Program-made: the position numbers and the translations under genes
Source: Humitalea sp038249305
GTDB lineage: Bacteria > Pseudomonadota > Alphaproteobacteria > Acetobacterales > Acetobacteraceae
Length of the DNA: 15,396 nucleotides
Direction of reading: 5' to 3'
Assembly: GCA_038249305.1 (NCBI GenBank)
Contig: JBBRWI010000082.1
Span: forward strand, 1 to 15,396
The notes under the pieces: model-generated
Seen by the model: the letters and a program-made list of their open reading frames with translations, nothing else
Told to the model about the DNA's origin: nothing
Database searches by the model: none
Shown here: piece by piece, positions 7,479-15,396 of the stretch
Layout of the letters: each line of letters starts with the position of its first letter
Position numbering within the stretch: the stretch's first letter is position 1

Positions 7479-7502
7479 GGGGGCGTATATGCCACCGCGA
7501 CG
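7463..7502 (+). promoter_or_regulatory. Candidate promoter region between recG and sdhE
   Basis: The plus strand shows CTTCCA (7463-7468), a 17-base spacer and TATATG (7486-7491) ending 11 bases before the sdhE ATG. Transcripts would have little or no leader, consistent with the lack of a ribosome site before sdhE. The same TATA core on the opposite strand (TATACG, 7489-7484) could serve recG; that would put its start near 7477 and favour the internal GTG start. The -35 match is poor, so this is tentative. Confidence 0.3.
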
Positions 7503-7810
7503 ATGCCCGACGAAATCGACCCGCTCGAAGATCTGACCCCGCGCCGCCGGCGCCTGCTGTTCCGCGCCTGGCACCGCGGCACGAAGGAGGCCGACCTGAT
7601 CCTGGGGGGGTTCGTCCGCGCGCGAATAGCCACCTTCACCGAGTCGGAACTGGACCAAGTGGAAGTCATCCTGGAATGGAACGACGTGGACATGGCCGAC
7701 TGGCTGTCCGGCCGCCGCCCCGTCCCCGAACATCGCGCAACGCCGATGTTCGCCGCCATCCTGGCCAGCGCGCTGGGCGGGGACCTTGCCGACACGGGCC
7801 ACCGCGAGGC

Positions 7811-7814
<4 letters not shown>
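7503..7814 (+). CDS. sdhE: FAD assembly factor SdhE (succinate dehydrogenase assembly factor 2 family, 103 aa)
   Basis: This small protein promotes covalent attachment of FAD to the flavoprotein subunit of succinate dehydrogenase (and fumarate reductase in some bacteria). The hallmark is seen at residues 14-34: RRRRLLFRAWHRGTKEADLIL, containing RGxxE (R25, G26, E29), which contacts the flavoprotein. FTESELDQVEVILEWNDVDMADWLSG is also standard for the family. The ATG at 7503 gives the usual start MPDEIDPLEDLTPRRRR. No purine-rich ribosome site precedes it. Its stop overlaps the mfd start as ATGA, so the two are co-translated. This linkage to mfd is common in alphaproteobacteria. Confidence 0.92.
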
Positions 7815-11254
<3,440 letters not shown>

Positions 11255-11256
11255 CG

Positions 11257-11272
11257 CCGCGCCTTGGCGCGG
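11257..11272 (+). terminator. GC hairpin after mfd, without a T-run
   Basis: Three bases after the mfd stop, CCGCGCC (11257-11263) pairs with GGCGCGG (11266-11272) across a tight loop (effectively CTTG). It may slow or end mfd transcription, or protect the 3' end. No run of T follows, so it is not a standard intrinsic terminator. Confidence 0.4.
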
Positions 11273-11286
11273 GCCTGGGCGGGATT

Positions 11287-11336
11287 TAGAGCAATATCGG
11301 ATCAGATGGAATCATCTGATCCGATTTCTTGCTCTA
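11287..11336. repeat. Palindromic repeat unit 1 (REP-like)
   Basis: The outer arms TAGAGCAA (11287-11294) and TTGCTCTA (11329-11336) are perfectly complementary. The inner arms ATCGGATCAGATG (11296-11308) and CATCTGATCCGAT (11313-11325) are perfectly complementary around the loop GAAT, separated from the outer arms by a 1-base / 3-base bulge. It is intergenic and much less GC-rich than the genes around it. Elements with TAGAGCA...TGCTCTA ends occur in many copies in alphaproteobacterial genomes, so this is probably a dispersed palindromic repeat. It might also act as a transcript end or mRNA stabiliser. Confidence 0.75.
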
Positions 11337-11352
11337 GATTAAACGGCTTCTA

Positions 11353-11388
11353 GAGCACGAGATCGATCCACTTGGATCGATCGTGCTC
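11353..11388. repeat. Palindromic repeat unit 2 (REP-like)
   Basis: GAGCAC (11353-11358) pairs with GTGCTC (11383-11388), and GATCGATCCA (11361-11370) pairs with TGGATCGATC (11373-11382); two extra bases (GA, 11359-11360) bulge from the left arm. It begins with the same TAGAGCA terminus as unit 1 (from 11351), but has a different stem core. It lies 16 bases after unit 1 and 14 bases before the ribosome site of the next gene. Confidence 0.75.
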
Positions 11389-11415
11389 CAGGCTGGCGTA
11401 TCGGAAGGAAGACCC

Positions 11416-11760
11416 ATGCGCTGGCCCGCTTTGTTGCTGTTCCTCTCTTGTGCCGGCGCAGCGGGCGCGATCGGGCTTTCCGTCGGGCATGAGGGGCTGC
11501 CGGCCGGCACCACGCAGGCGGATTGCCTGGAGAGCGCATCGGCGGCTTTCGAGTCCCAGGGGCTGCGGCACCTCAATCGCGACGCCCGCGCAGTCTTCGC
11601 CGAGAACCGGGCCTTCAGCCAGGTTTTCGCCATCTACTGTCTGGCGGATCGTGGCGTCGTCACTGTGGTCGGCGCGGCGGACCGCTTCGAGCAGGTGGAG
11701 GCGATCGTCTCCGCGCTGCGCGGCGTGCTGCGGGCGGGCGGAGCGTCGGCCAGGAAATAG
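11416..11760 (+). CDS. Small secreted protein of unknown function (114 aa)
   Basis: I do not recognise a named family. A short signal peptide is likely (MRWPALLLFLSCAGAAGA, cleavage around residue 18), so the mature protein of ~96 residues should be periplasmic or secreted. Two cysteines remain after cleavage, C37 in ADCLES and C75 in AIYCLADRG, and could form a disulfide. The pattern (Cys-Leu near the start, a GL...L.RD segment, then a VFAIYC strand and a VVTVVGAADRFEQVEAIVSALR strand-helix end) resembles small alpha/beta secreted proteins seen singly in Acetobacteraceae. The ATG at 11416 was chosen over an upstream in-frame start at 11383 because GGAAGGA (11403-11409) sits before it and the signal peptide then starts at residue 1. 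It ends 9 bases from the convergent DsbA-like gene. Confidence 0.75.
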   Translation: MRWPALLLFLSCAGAAGAIGLSVGHEGLPAGTTQADCLESASAAFESQGLRHLNRDARAVFAENRAFSQVFAIYCLADRGVVTVVGAADRFEQVEAIVSALRGVLRAGGASARK

Positions 11761-11769
11761 CGCGACAGG

Positions 11770-12432
11770 TCAGGGTCCGGCGGAGATCGCGGCATCCAGC
11801 AGCCGCTCCAGCACCTCGGGTTCCTGCGCGCCGGCAATGGCGTGGCGCTCGGCGACGACGAAGCAGGGCACGCCGTTGATGCCGAGCCGATGGGCGCGAA
11901 GGTTGTCGGCGTGCACCGCCTCACCCTCCTGCCCCGACGCCAGGAACCGCAGCACCGCGGGTTCCGCAAAGCCCAACCCGGCGGCGATCCCGGCCAGGGC
12001 CGCAGCATCGCCCAGATCCGCGCCCTGGCTGAAATAGGCGGTGAACAGCGCGTCCACCATTGCATCGCCAAGGCCGTGCCGGGTCGCATGCCGCACCAGC
12101 CGATGGGCATCGAGTGAGGGCGGGATCTGGCGCAGCCGGTCGAACCGAAACGGCACGCCCTCGGCCTGCCCCATGTCGGCGATGGTGGCGTGCATCCGGC
12201 GGGCGCGTTCCTCGCCGCCGAACTTGCGTGCCAGGTATTCGGTGCGCCCGACGCCGCCCGGCCCGATATCGGGGTTCAGCAGGAAAGGACGCCAGATCAA
12301 TTCGGCCAGGACCTCCGGCCGTGCGCGCAGGGCCCGCCGCAAGCGCCGGGTGCCAAGGAAGCACCAGGGGCAGACGAGGTCATAGACGATCTCGATGCTG
12401 AGCCTGGCGCGGGGGGGGGAGAGGCTGTTCAA
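11770..12432 (-). CDS. DsbA/FrnE-family thiol oxidoreductase (about 220 aa)
   Basis: The protein has a thioredoxin fold with a helical insertion. The active-site CPWC motif lies at residues 21-24 after the first strand (LSIEIVYDLV), and the cis-proline loop GINGVPCFVV places P189 opposite it. The insert carries WRPFLLNPDIGPGG and a PPSLDAHRLVRHATRHGLGDAMVDALFTAYF stretch typical of FrnE-like DsbA-family proteins. No signal peptide is seen, so it is probably cytoplasmic, as FrnE is. It likely handles disulfides or acts as a chaperone; 2-hydroxychromene-carboxylate isomerase relatives lack this CPWC pair. The start is unsure: TTG at 12432 gives 220 aa, ATG at 12492 gives 240 and ATG at 12510 gives 246; none has a good ribosome site. 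A run of nine C in the coding strand lies near codons 5-7. Confidence 0.85.
   Translation of the reverse strand: MNSLSPPRARLSIEIVYDLVCPWCFLGTRRLRRALRARPEVLAELIWRPFLLNPDIGPGGVGRTEYLARKFGGEERARRMHATIADMGQAEGVPFRFDRLRQIPPSLDAHRLVRHATRHGLGDAMVDALFTAYFSQGADLGDAAALAGIAAGLGFAEPAVLRFLASGQEGEAVHADNLRAHRLGINGVPCFVVAERHAIAGAQEPEVLERLLDAAISAGP
12411..12419. repeat. Nine-base G tract near the start of the DsbA-like gene
   Basis: Nine consecutive G on the plus strand (C on the coding strand) sit just inside the likely 5' end of the DsbA-like gene. Gain or loss of one base by slippage would join upstream codons to a different frame. Confidence 0.8.
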
Positions 12433-12516
12433 GGTCTGGCCAGTATCGCGCTGCCCGGGGCGGGCCGTCCAGACCAACAAGCATGGCGGCATCGCGCGCG
12501 AGGGTTGCATTCGGGC

Positions 12517-12546
12517 TTGCTGTTGCCCGCGAACGGTCCATATAGA
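12517..12546 (+). promoter_or_regulatory. Candidate sigma-70 promoter of the cold-shock gene
   Basis: TTGCTG (12517-12522), an 18-base spacer and TATAGA (12541-12546) give a reasonable housekeeping promoter. It would start transcription near 12553 and leave a leader of roughly 130 bases before the cold-shock ATG. The region also lies within the longest possible reading frame of the divergent DsbA-like gene, which favours the shorter start for that gene. Confidence 0.45.
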
Positions 12547-12552
12547 GCGTGT

Positions 12553-12681
12553 CATCCTCGTTTGGTTCGGCCCCGCCCTCAATCGCTCGATCCCGAGCGT
12601 CGAGCCCGCTGCCCGTTTCACGCTGAAGCTTGATCCGCCACGCATGTCGCGCGGCGGCCTTTGTGCTTACTGGAAAAGTCT
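12553..12681 (+). promoter_or_regulatory. Long 5' leader of the cold-shock gene with a hairpin
   Basis: About 130 untranslated bases precede the cold-shock ATG. A perfect 6-bp hairpin is present: CGCTCG (12584-12589), loop ATCC, CGAGCG (12594-12599). Long structured leaders control translation and stability of cspA-type mRNAs in Escherichia coli; a similar role here is inferred from position only. The ribosome site is a modest GGA within GGAAAAG at 12672-12678. Confidence 0.35.
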
Positions 12682-12888
12682 ATGCCGATCGGTACCGTAA
12701 AGTGGTTCAACGCGACCAAGGGTTTTGGTTTCATCCAGCCCCAGGATGGCGCGCAGGACGTGTTCGTCCACATCTCCGAAGTCCAGAGGTCAGGCCTCGT
12801 GGAACTGCGTGAGGGCGACAAGGTTGAATTTGAGGTCCAGCCTGGCCAGCAGGGCAAGACCTCGGCGTGCAATCTGCGCCAAGCCTGA
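12682..12888 (+). CDS. Cold-shock protein, CspA family (68 aa)
   Basis: This is a single five-stranded OB-fold domain that binds single-stranded nucleic acid and melts RNA secondary structure in the cytoplasm. The start MPIGTVKWFNATKGFGFIQPQ holds RNP1 (KGFGFI, residues 13-18), and DVFVHIS holds RNP2 (VFVHI). The tail EGDKVEFEVQPGQQGKTSACNLRQA completes the domain at normal length. The ATG at 12682 was chosen over an upstream in-frame start because the family begins directly at this point. The gene is monocistronic: a promoter at 12517 and a strong terminator at 12946 bracket it. It may be cold-induced or constitutive; paralogues differ and the sequence does not decide. Confidence 0.95.
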   Translation: MPIGTVKWFNATKGFGFIQPQDGAQDVFVHISEVQRSGLVELREGDKVEFEVQPGQQGKTSACNLRQA

Positions 12889-12945
12889 TAGCGGCTGACG
12901 CTTGTGCTTGAATCTGGGTGTCGGAAACGGCACCTGGACCTGACT

Positions 12946-12977
12946 CGGACGGGCATTGCCCGTCCGTTTTGGTTTTT
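12946..12977 (+). terminator. Intrinsic terminator of the cold-shock gene
   Basis: A perfect 9-bp stem, CGGACGGGC (12946-12954) and GCCCGTCCG (12958-12966), with loop ATT, is followed by TTTTGGTTTTT. This is a textbook rho-independent terminator 57 bases after the stop codon. Confidence 0.93.
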
Positions 12978-13202
12978 GGCCGAACTGTTCGTGGCCCGTT
13001 CGACCAGTCCCGGCATCCAACCGGTGATCCGCATTCGCCTCTCATCCGGCTGCCTGCTGGACGAATGTTGATGATGTCGCGCACAAATGCTTGAAGATGG
13101 GCGCAGGATGCGGTAGCAAAAACTTGACGAAGCGCCGGCTACACGCAGTTCAAGCCCGCCTGCGACCTGCAATAGCCGGCACTTCGGAGCACAGGGTCTA
13201 CC
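12978..13202. other. Intergenic region upstream of the methyltransferase gene
   Basis: No gene is supported in this stretch; open frames on both strands lack ribosome sites and family features. It must contain the methyltransferase promoter. A TTGACG (13124-13129) is a good -35 sequence, but no convincing -10 lies 16-18 bases downstream. A GGAG (13186-13189) and AGGG (13192-13195) precede the ATG at 13203 as possible ribosome sites. Confidence 0.5.
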
Positions 13203-14168
13203 ATGCAGCAATCCGACCAGAGCACGGTCGATGTTTCTCACTGGCCCGATGTCCTGGATCATCTGTTGGTTGAGGCTCGCGGTCTGGATGGCGTCATGAC
13301 CGCTTTTCAGCGGTTCCGCCGCACGCTGAGGTCGCTGCATGCCGGGTCGTCGGCCGAAACCTGGGATTCGGCCTGCTCGCTCCTGCGCGCCCATCCCTTC
13401 TACGCGTTGGTCTTGCAGGATCCCTTGACCCGCCACGCCGTCACCAAGCCGCGGGGCTATCCGGGCGACCCCGGCCTTCTCGATTTCGTCTACCGCCTGG
13501 GCGCGGCGCCGCGTTTGCTGCGGGAAGCCACGCCAGAAGGGCGCGATGTGAACGCGGTGACCTCAGAGCTATCCCTGCCGGTCGCCGCACGCGAACGCTG
13601 CCGCATCCTGGCTCGTGCGGTGGACGCCACCGCCCAACGCTGCCGCGGCCGAGGTGCTGAGATCCTGGCCCTGGCGGGCGGACATCTGCGGGAGGCGAGC
13701 CTCGCGCATGCGCCGGCCGAAGGGGGCGTTTTGCGCTGGGTGTCGCTTGATCAGGATCCGCTCAGCGCGGACGAGGCCGCCCGCAGCCACGCCCATCTTC
13801 CGTGCATCGTGCCGATTTGCGCGGCGGTCGGACCGCTCATGACGCGGCCGCTGCTGCATGGACGCTTTGACTTGGTCTATGCAGCCACCCTGTTCAACTA
13901 CCTCGACCAGCCGACCGCCCGGTCGCTCATGACGGCGATGCTGATGGCTCTCAAGCCAGGCGGCCAGGCGATCATTGCCTGCCCAGATTCATCGCTCGCC
14001 GATGCGCCCTATTTCGATGCGGTCCAGGACTGGCAACTCGACATGCGGGACGAGGCCAGCATGCAGGATCTCCTCGATTCGCTGCCACCAGCCGATGTTG
14101 CATCAAAGCGGGTGATGCGCGGAACGAATGGCGACCTTCTGTATGCGCTGGTGACACGCCGCGGCTGA
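13203..14168 (+). CDS. Class I SAM-dependent methyltransferase, KPRGYPGD/GHLREA type (321 aa)
   Basis: The protein probably transfers a methyl group from S-adenosylmethionine; the acceptor is unknown. An N-terminal helical domain contains HPFYALVLQDPLTRHAVT and the marker KPRGYPGD (82-89) followed by LLDFVYRLG. The Rossmann domain starts near 152. Motif I reads ILALAGGHLREA (154-165) instead of the usual DxGxGxG, the form seen in this subfamily. An acidic ribose-contact loop SLDQDPLS (181-188), FDLVYAATLFNYL (222-234) and LKPGGQAIIACP (250-261) follow. The end DWQLDMRDEASMQDLL is also a subfamily trait. Some relatives are annotated as 3-hydroxypalmitate methyl ester synthesis proteins, but that role should not be assumed. 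It appears to be a single gene; 57 bases separate it from the next. Confidence 0.85.
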   Translation: MQQSDQSTVDVSHWPDVLDHLLVEARGLDGVMTAFQRFRRTLRSLHAGSSAETWDSACSLLRAHPFYALVLQDPLTRHAVTKPRGYPGDPGLLDFVYRLGAAPRLLREATPEGRDVNAVTSELSLPVAARERCRILARAVDATAQRCRGRGAEILALAGGHLREASLAHAPAEGGVLRWVSLDQDPLSADEAARSHAHLPCIVPICAAVGPLMTRPLLHGRFDLVYAATLFNYLDQPTARSLMTAMLMALKPGGQAIIACPDSSLADAPYFDAVQDWQLDMRDEASMQDLLDSLPPADVASKRVMRGTNGDLLYALVTRRG

Positions 14169-14182
14169 GGCGGCTTGCGCCG

Positions 14183-14198
14183 AGCGCACGCTTGCGCT
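14183..14198 (+). other. Short hairpin between the methyltransferase and Bug-family genes
   Basis: AGCGCA (14183-14188), loop CGCT, TGCGCT (14193-14198) form a perfect 6-bp stem, 15 bases after the methyltransferase stop. No T-run follows, so termination is doubtful; it may only be a weak attenuator or chance in GC-rich DNA. Confidence 0.25.
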
Positions 14199-14225
14199 GA
14201 TCTGTCCGGGGGGGAGATCTTGCCG

Positions 14226-15194
14226 ATGCTACGACGTCGCGGCCTTATGGCTGCCCCCTTTGTTCCGCTCATCTCCCGCGTAGGCGCGGCGCAATCCGCC
14301 TTCCCCGACCGCCCGGTGCGGATCGTGGTGGGTTTCACCCCAGGTGGTGCCACCGACATCGCCGTGCGGGCCATCGCGCCGAAAATGGGCGAACTGCTCG
14401 GCCAGTCCATCATCGTCGAGAACCGGGCCGGGGCCGGCGGCAACATCGCCATGGAGGCCGTCGTGCGCGCCCCCGCCGATGGCCACACGCTGTTGCTCGG
14501 CACCATCGGCACCCTGGTGATCAATCCGATCACCACCCGCATGGGCTTCGACCCGGTCGAGGAATTGGCCCCGGTCGGCATAGCGGTCGAAGCCTTCAAC
14601 ATCCTGGTGATCCCGGCTGACCGGCCGTGGCGGGGGGTCGATGAACTTCTGGCTGCCGCCCGGGCGGCGCCGGGGCGGCTGTCCTGGGGCTACAGCGGCA
14701 TCGGCACGACCGGGCATCTGGCAGGGAGCCTGCTCGATCGCATGGCCGGGATCGACACCATCGGCGTGTCCTATCGCGGCGGCGCGCCGCTGGCGACCGA
14801 TCTGCTGGCCGGGCGGATCGACTATGCCTTCTCCACCGCGCCCCCCGCGCTGCCGCATGTGGCGGCCGGGCGGTTGCGCGCGCTGGCGGTGCCGACCGCT
14901 GCCCGCGCCGCCCTGTTGCCGCTGGTTCCGACCGTGGCCGAGGGCGGTGTTGCGGGCTTCGACGTCCAATCCTGGTATGCGGTGCTGGCGCCGCGCGGCA
15001 CGCCGGCCGCGGCTATCGCCCGGCTGAACGCGGCCCTGCGTGGCGCGCTGACCGACCCCGACACGGCGGCGACCCTGGCCCGCAATGGGCTGGAACCCAT
15101 GCCGGGCCCGCCCGAGGCGCTGGCCCGCGGATGGGCGGAAGAACGGGCGAAATGGCAGCCGGTGATCCGCGCGATGGGGTTGCGGGCGGAATAG
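14226..15194 (+). CDS. Bug-family (TctC-like) solute-binding protein (322 aa)
   Basis: Bug proteins are periplasmic binding proteins for small carboxylates and related compounds, in some cases serving tripartite tricarboxylate (TctABC) transporters. After a signal peptide (about residues 1-25, MLRRRGLMAAPFVPLISRVG then AAQSA, with a twin-arginine-like start) the mature protein opens with FPDRPVRIVVGFTPGGATD (26-44). IIVENRAGAGGNIA (62-75) and APADGHTLLLGT are diagnostic. Later GYSGIGTTGHLAG and PTVAEGGVAGFDVQSWYAVLAP also fit. The ATG at 14226 was chosen because a GGGGGGAG ribosome site (14208-14215) precedes it and it gives the signal peptide; a TTG at 14175 is possible but adds 17 non-signal residues. 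No TctA or TctB genes lie nearby, as is common for orphan Bug genes. The ligand is unknown. Confidence 0.92.
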   Translation: MLRRRGLMAAPFVPLISRVGAAQSAFPDRPVRIVVGFTPGGATDIAVRAIAPKMGELLGQSIIVENRAGAGGNIAMEAVVRAPADGHTLLLGTIGTLVINPITTRMGFDPVEELAPVGIAVEAFNILVIPADRPWRGVDELLAAARAAPGRLSWGYSGIGTTGHLAGSLLDRMAGIDTIGVSYRGGAPLATDLLAGRIDYAFSTAPPALPHVAAGRLRALAVPTAARAALLPLVPTVAEGGVAGFDVQSWYAVLAPRGTPAAAIARLNAALRGALTDPDTAATLARNGLEPMPGPPEALARGWAEERAKWQPVIRAMGLRAE

Positions 15195-15197
15195 GGC

Positions 15198-15396
15198 TTA
15201 CGGTTCCGGGATGGGCGCGGCGCCCGTGTGCAGCTCCATCCGGCCAAACCCGGGCGCGGCCTGGCCGGCATCGATAAAAGCCTGCTTCATCGCGGCTATG
15301 ATGGGCGCGAAGATCGTCTCACGGTTCTGGCTGGCCCATTCCCGCGACGCCGCCGGCGCGGTCAGGGATTTCTGGAACTGCGGCATGACCCAGCGG
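15198..15396 (-). CDS. C-terminal part of a gene running off the window, possibly an LLM flavin-dependent oxidoreductase
   Basis: The last 65 codons of a minus-strand gene are present, ending in TAA (15198-15200) three bases from the convergent Bug-family stop. The visible sequence starts RWVMPQFQKSLTAPAASREW and ends with an alanine-rich helix (IIAAMKQAFIDAGQAAP) and a short tail. The VMPQFQ segment followed by an Ala/Ser-rich stretch and a terminal helix resembles the end of some luciferase-like monooxygenases, but the evidence is thin. No active-site region is within the window. An internal ATG at 15386 is not likely to be the start, since the frame stays open to the edge. Confidence 0.5.
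   Translation of the reverse strand, partial: RWVMPQFQKSLTAPAASREWASQNRETIFAPIIAAMKQAFIDAGQAAPGFGRMELHTGAAPIPEP

Noticed and set aside
11287..11388. Possible CRISPR or tandem repeat array
   Set aside because: There are only two palindromic units, with different cores and no equal spacers.
12661..12910. Direct repeat TTGTGCTT at 12661-12668 and 12903-12910 flanking the cold-shock gene
   Set aside because: Eight bases only; easily chance, and no other sign that the gene is mobile.
12618..13436. Minus-strand open frame of 272 codons across the cold-shock gene and the start of the methyltransferase gene
   Set aside because: It covers a certain gene, a terminator and a promoter region on the other strand; no family features.

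Overview
This window looks like chromosomal DNA of a high-GC alphaproteobacterium. I would guess Acetobacteraceae or another Rhodospirillales lineage, from the strong G/C preference at third codon positions, the recG / sdhE / mfd arrangement and a Bug-family (TctC-like) binding protein. That placement is an inference; there is no rRNA or tRNA here to confirm it.

Layout. (a) 1-391: no intact gene. Bases 100-391 form a compact mobile element with 17-bp inverted ends and a short in-frame reading frame that resembles the first ~35 and last ~25 residues of an IS701-family transposase. It is best read as an internally deleted, non-autonomous IS derivative. (b) 394-7478, minus strand: a tightly packed run read from right to left, recG -> ABC ATPase -> ABC permease -> GldG-like protein -> DUF4340 protein -> NUDIX hydrolase. 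Every junction after recG overlaps or is within 5 bases. (c) 7503-11254, plus strand: sdhE and mfd, overlapping by ATGA and divergent from recG. (d) 11255-11415: a GC hairpin followed by two adjacent palindromic repeat units that share TAGAGCA termini. (e) 11416-12432: a small secreted protein converging on a DsbA/FrnE-family thiol oxidoreductase, whose start region carries a run of nine G. (f) 12517-12977: a cold-shock protein gene with promoter, long leader and a textbook intrinsic terminator. (g) 13203-15194: a SAM-dependent methyltransferase of the KPRGYPGD/GHLREA type, then a Bug-family solute-binding protein. (h) 15198-15396: the C-terminal part of a minus-strand gene that runs off the window, possibly an LLM flavin-dependent oxidoreductase.

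How the genes relate. RecG (fork and Holliday-junction remodelling) and Mfd (transcription-repair coupling) are two related superfamily 2 translocases facing away from each other across a short control region. The ABC/GldG/DUF4340 set is a probable membrane complex: ATPase, six-helix permease, and two membrane-anchored proteins with large extracytoplasmic domains. Its substrate is unknown. The rest are single genes with their own signals.

Nothing here is clearly a new defence or biosynthetic system. The items most worth checking are the miniature IS701-type element, the paired palindromes after mfd, and the G9 tract at the DsbA-like gene start.
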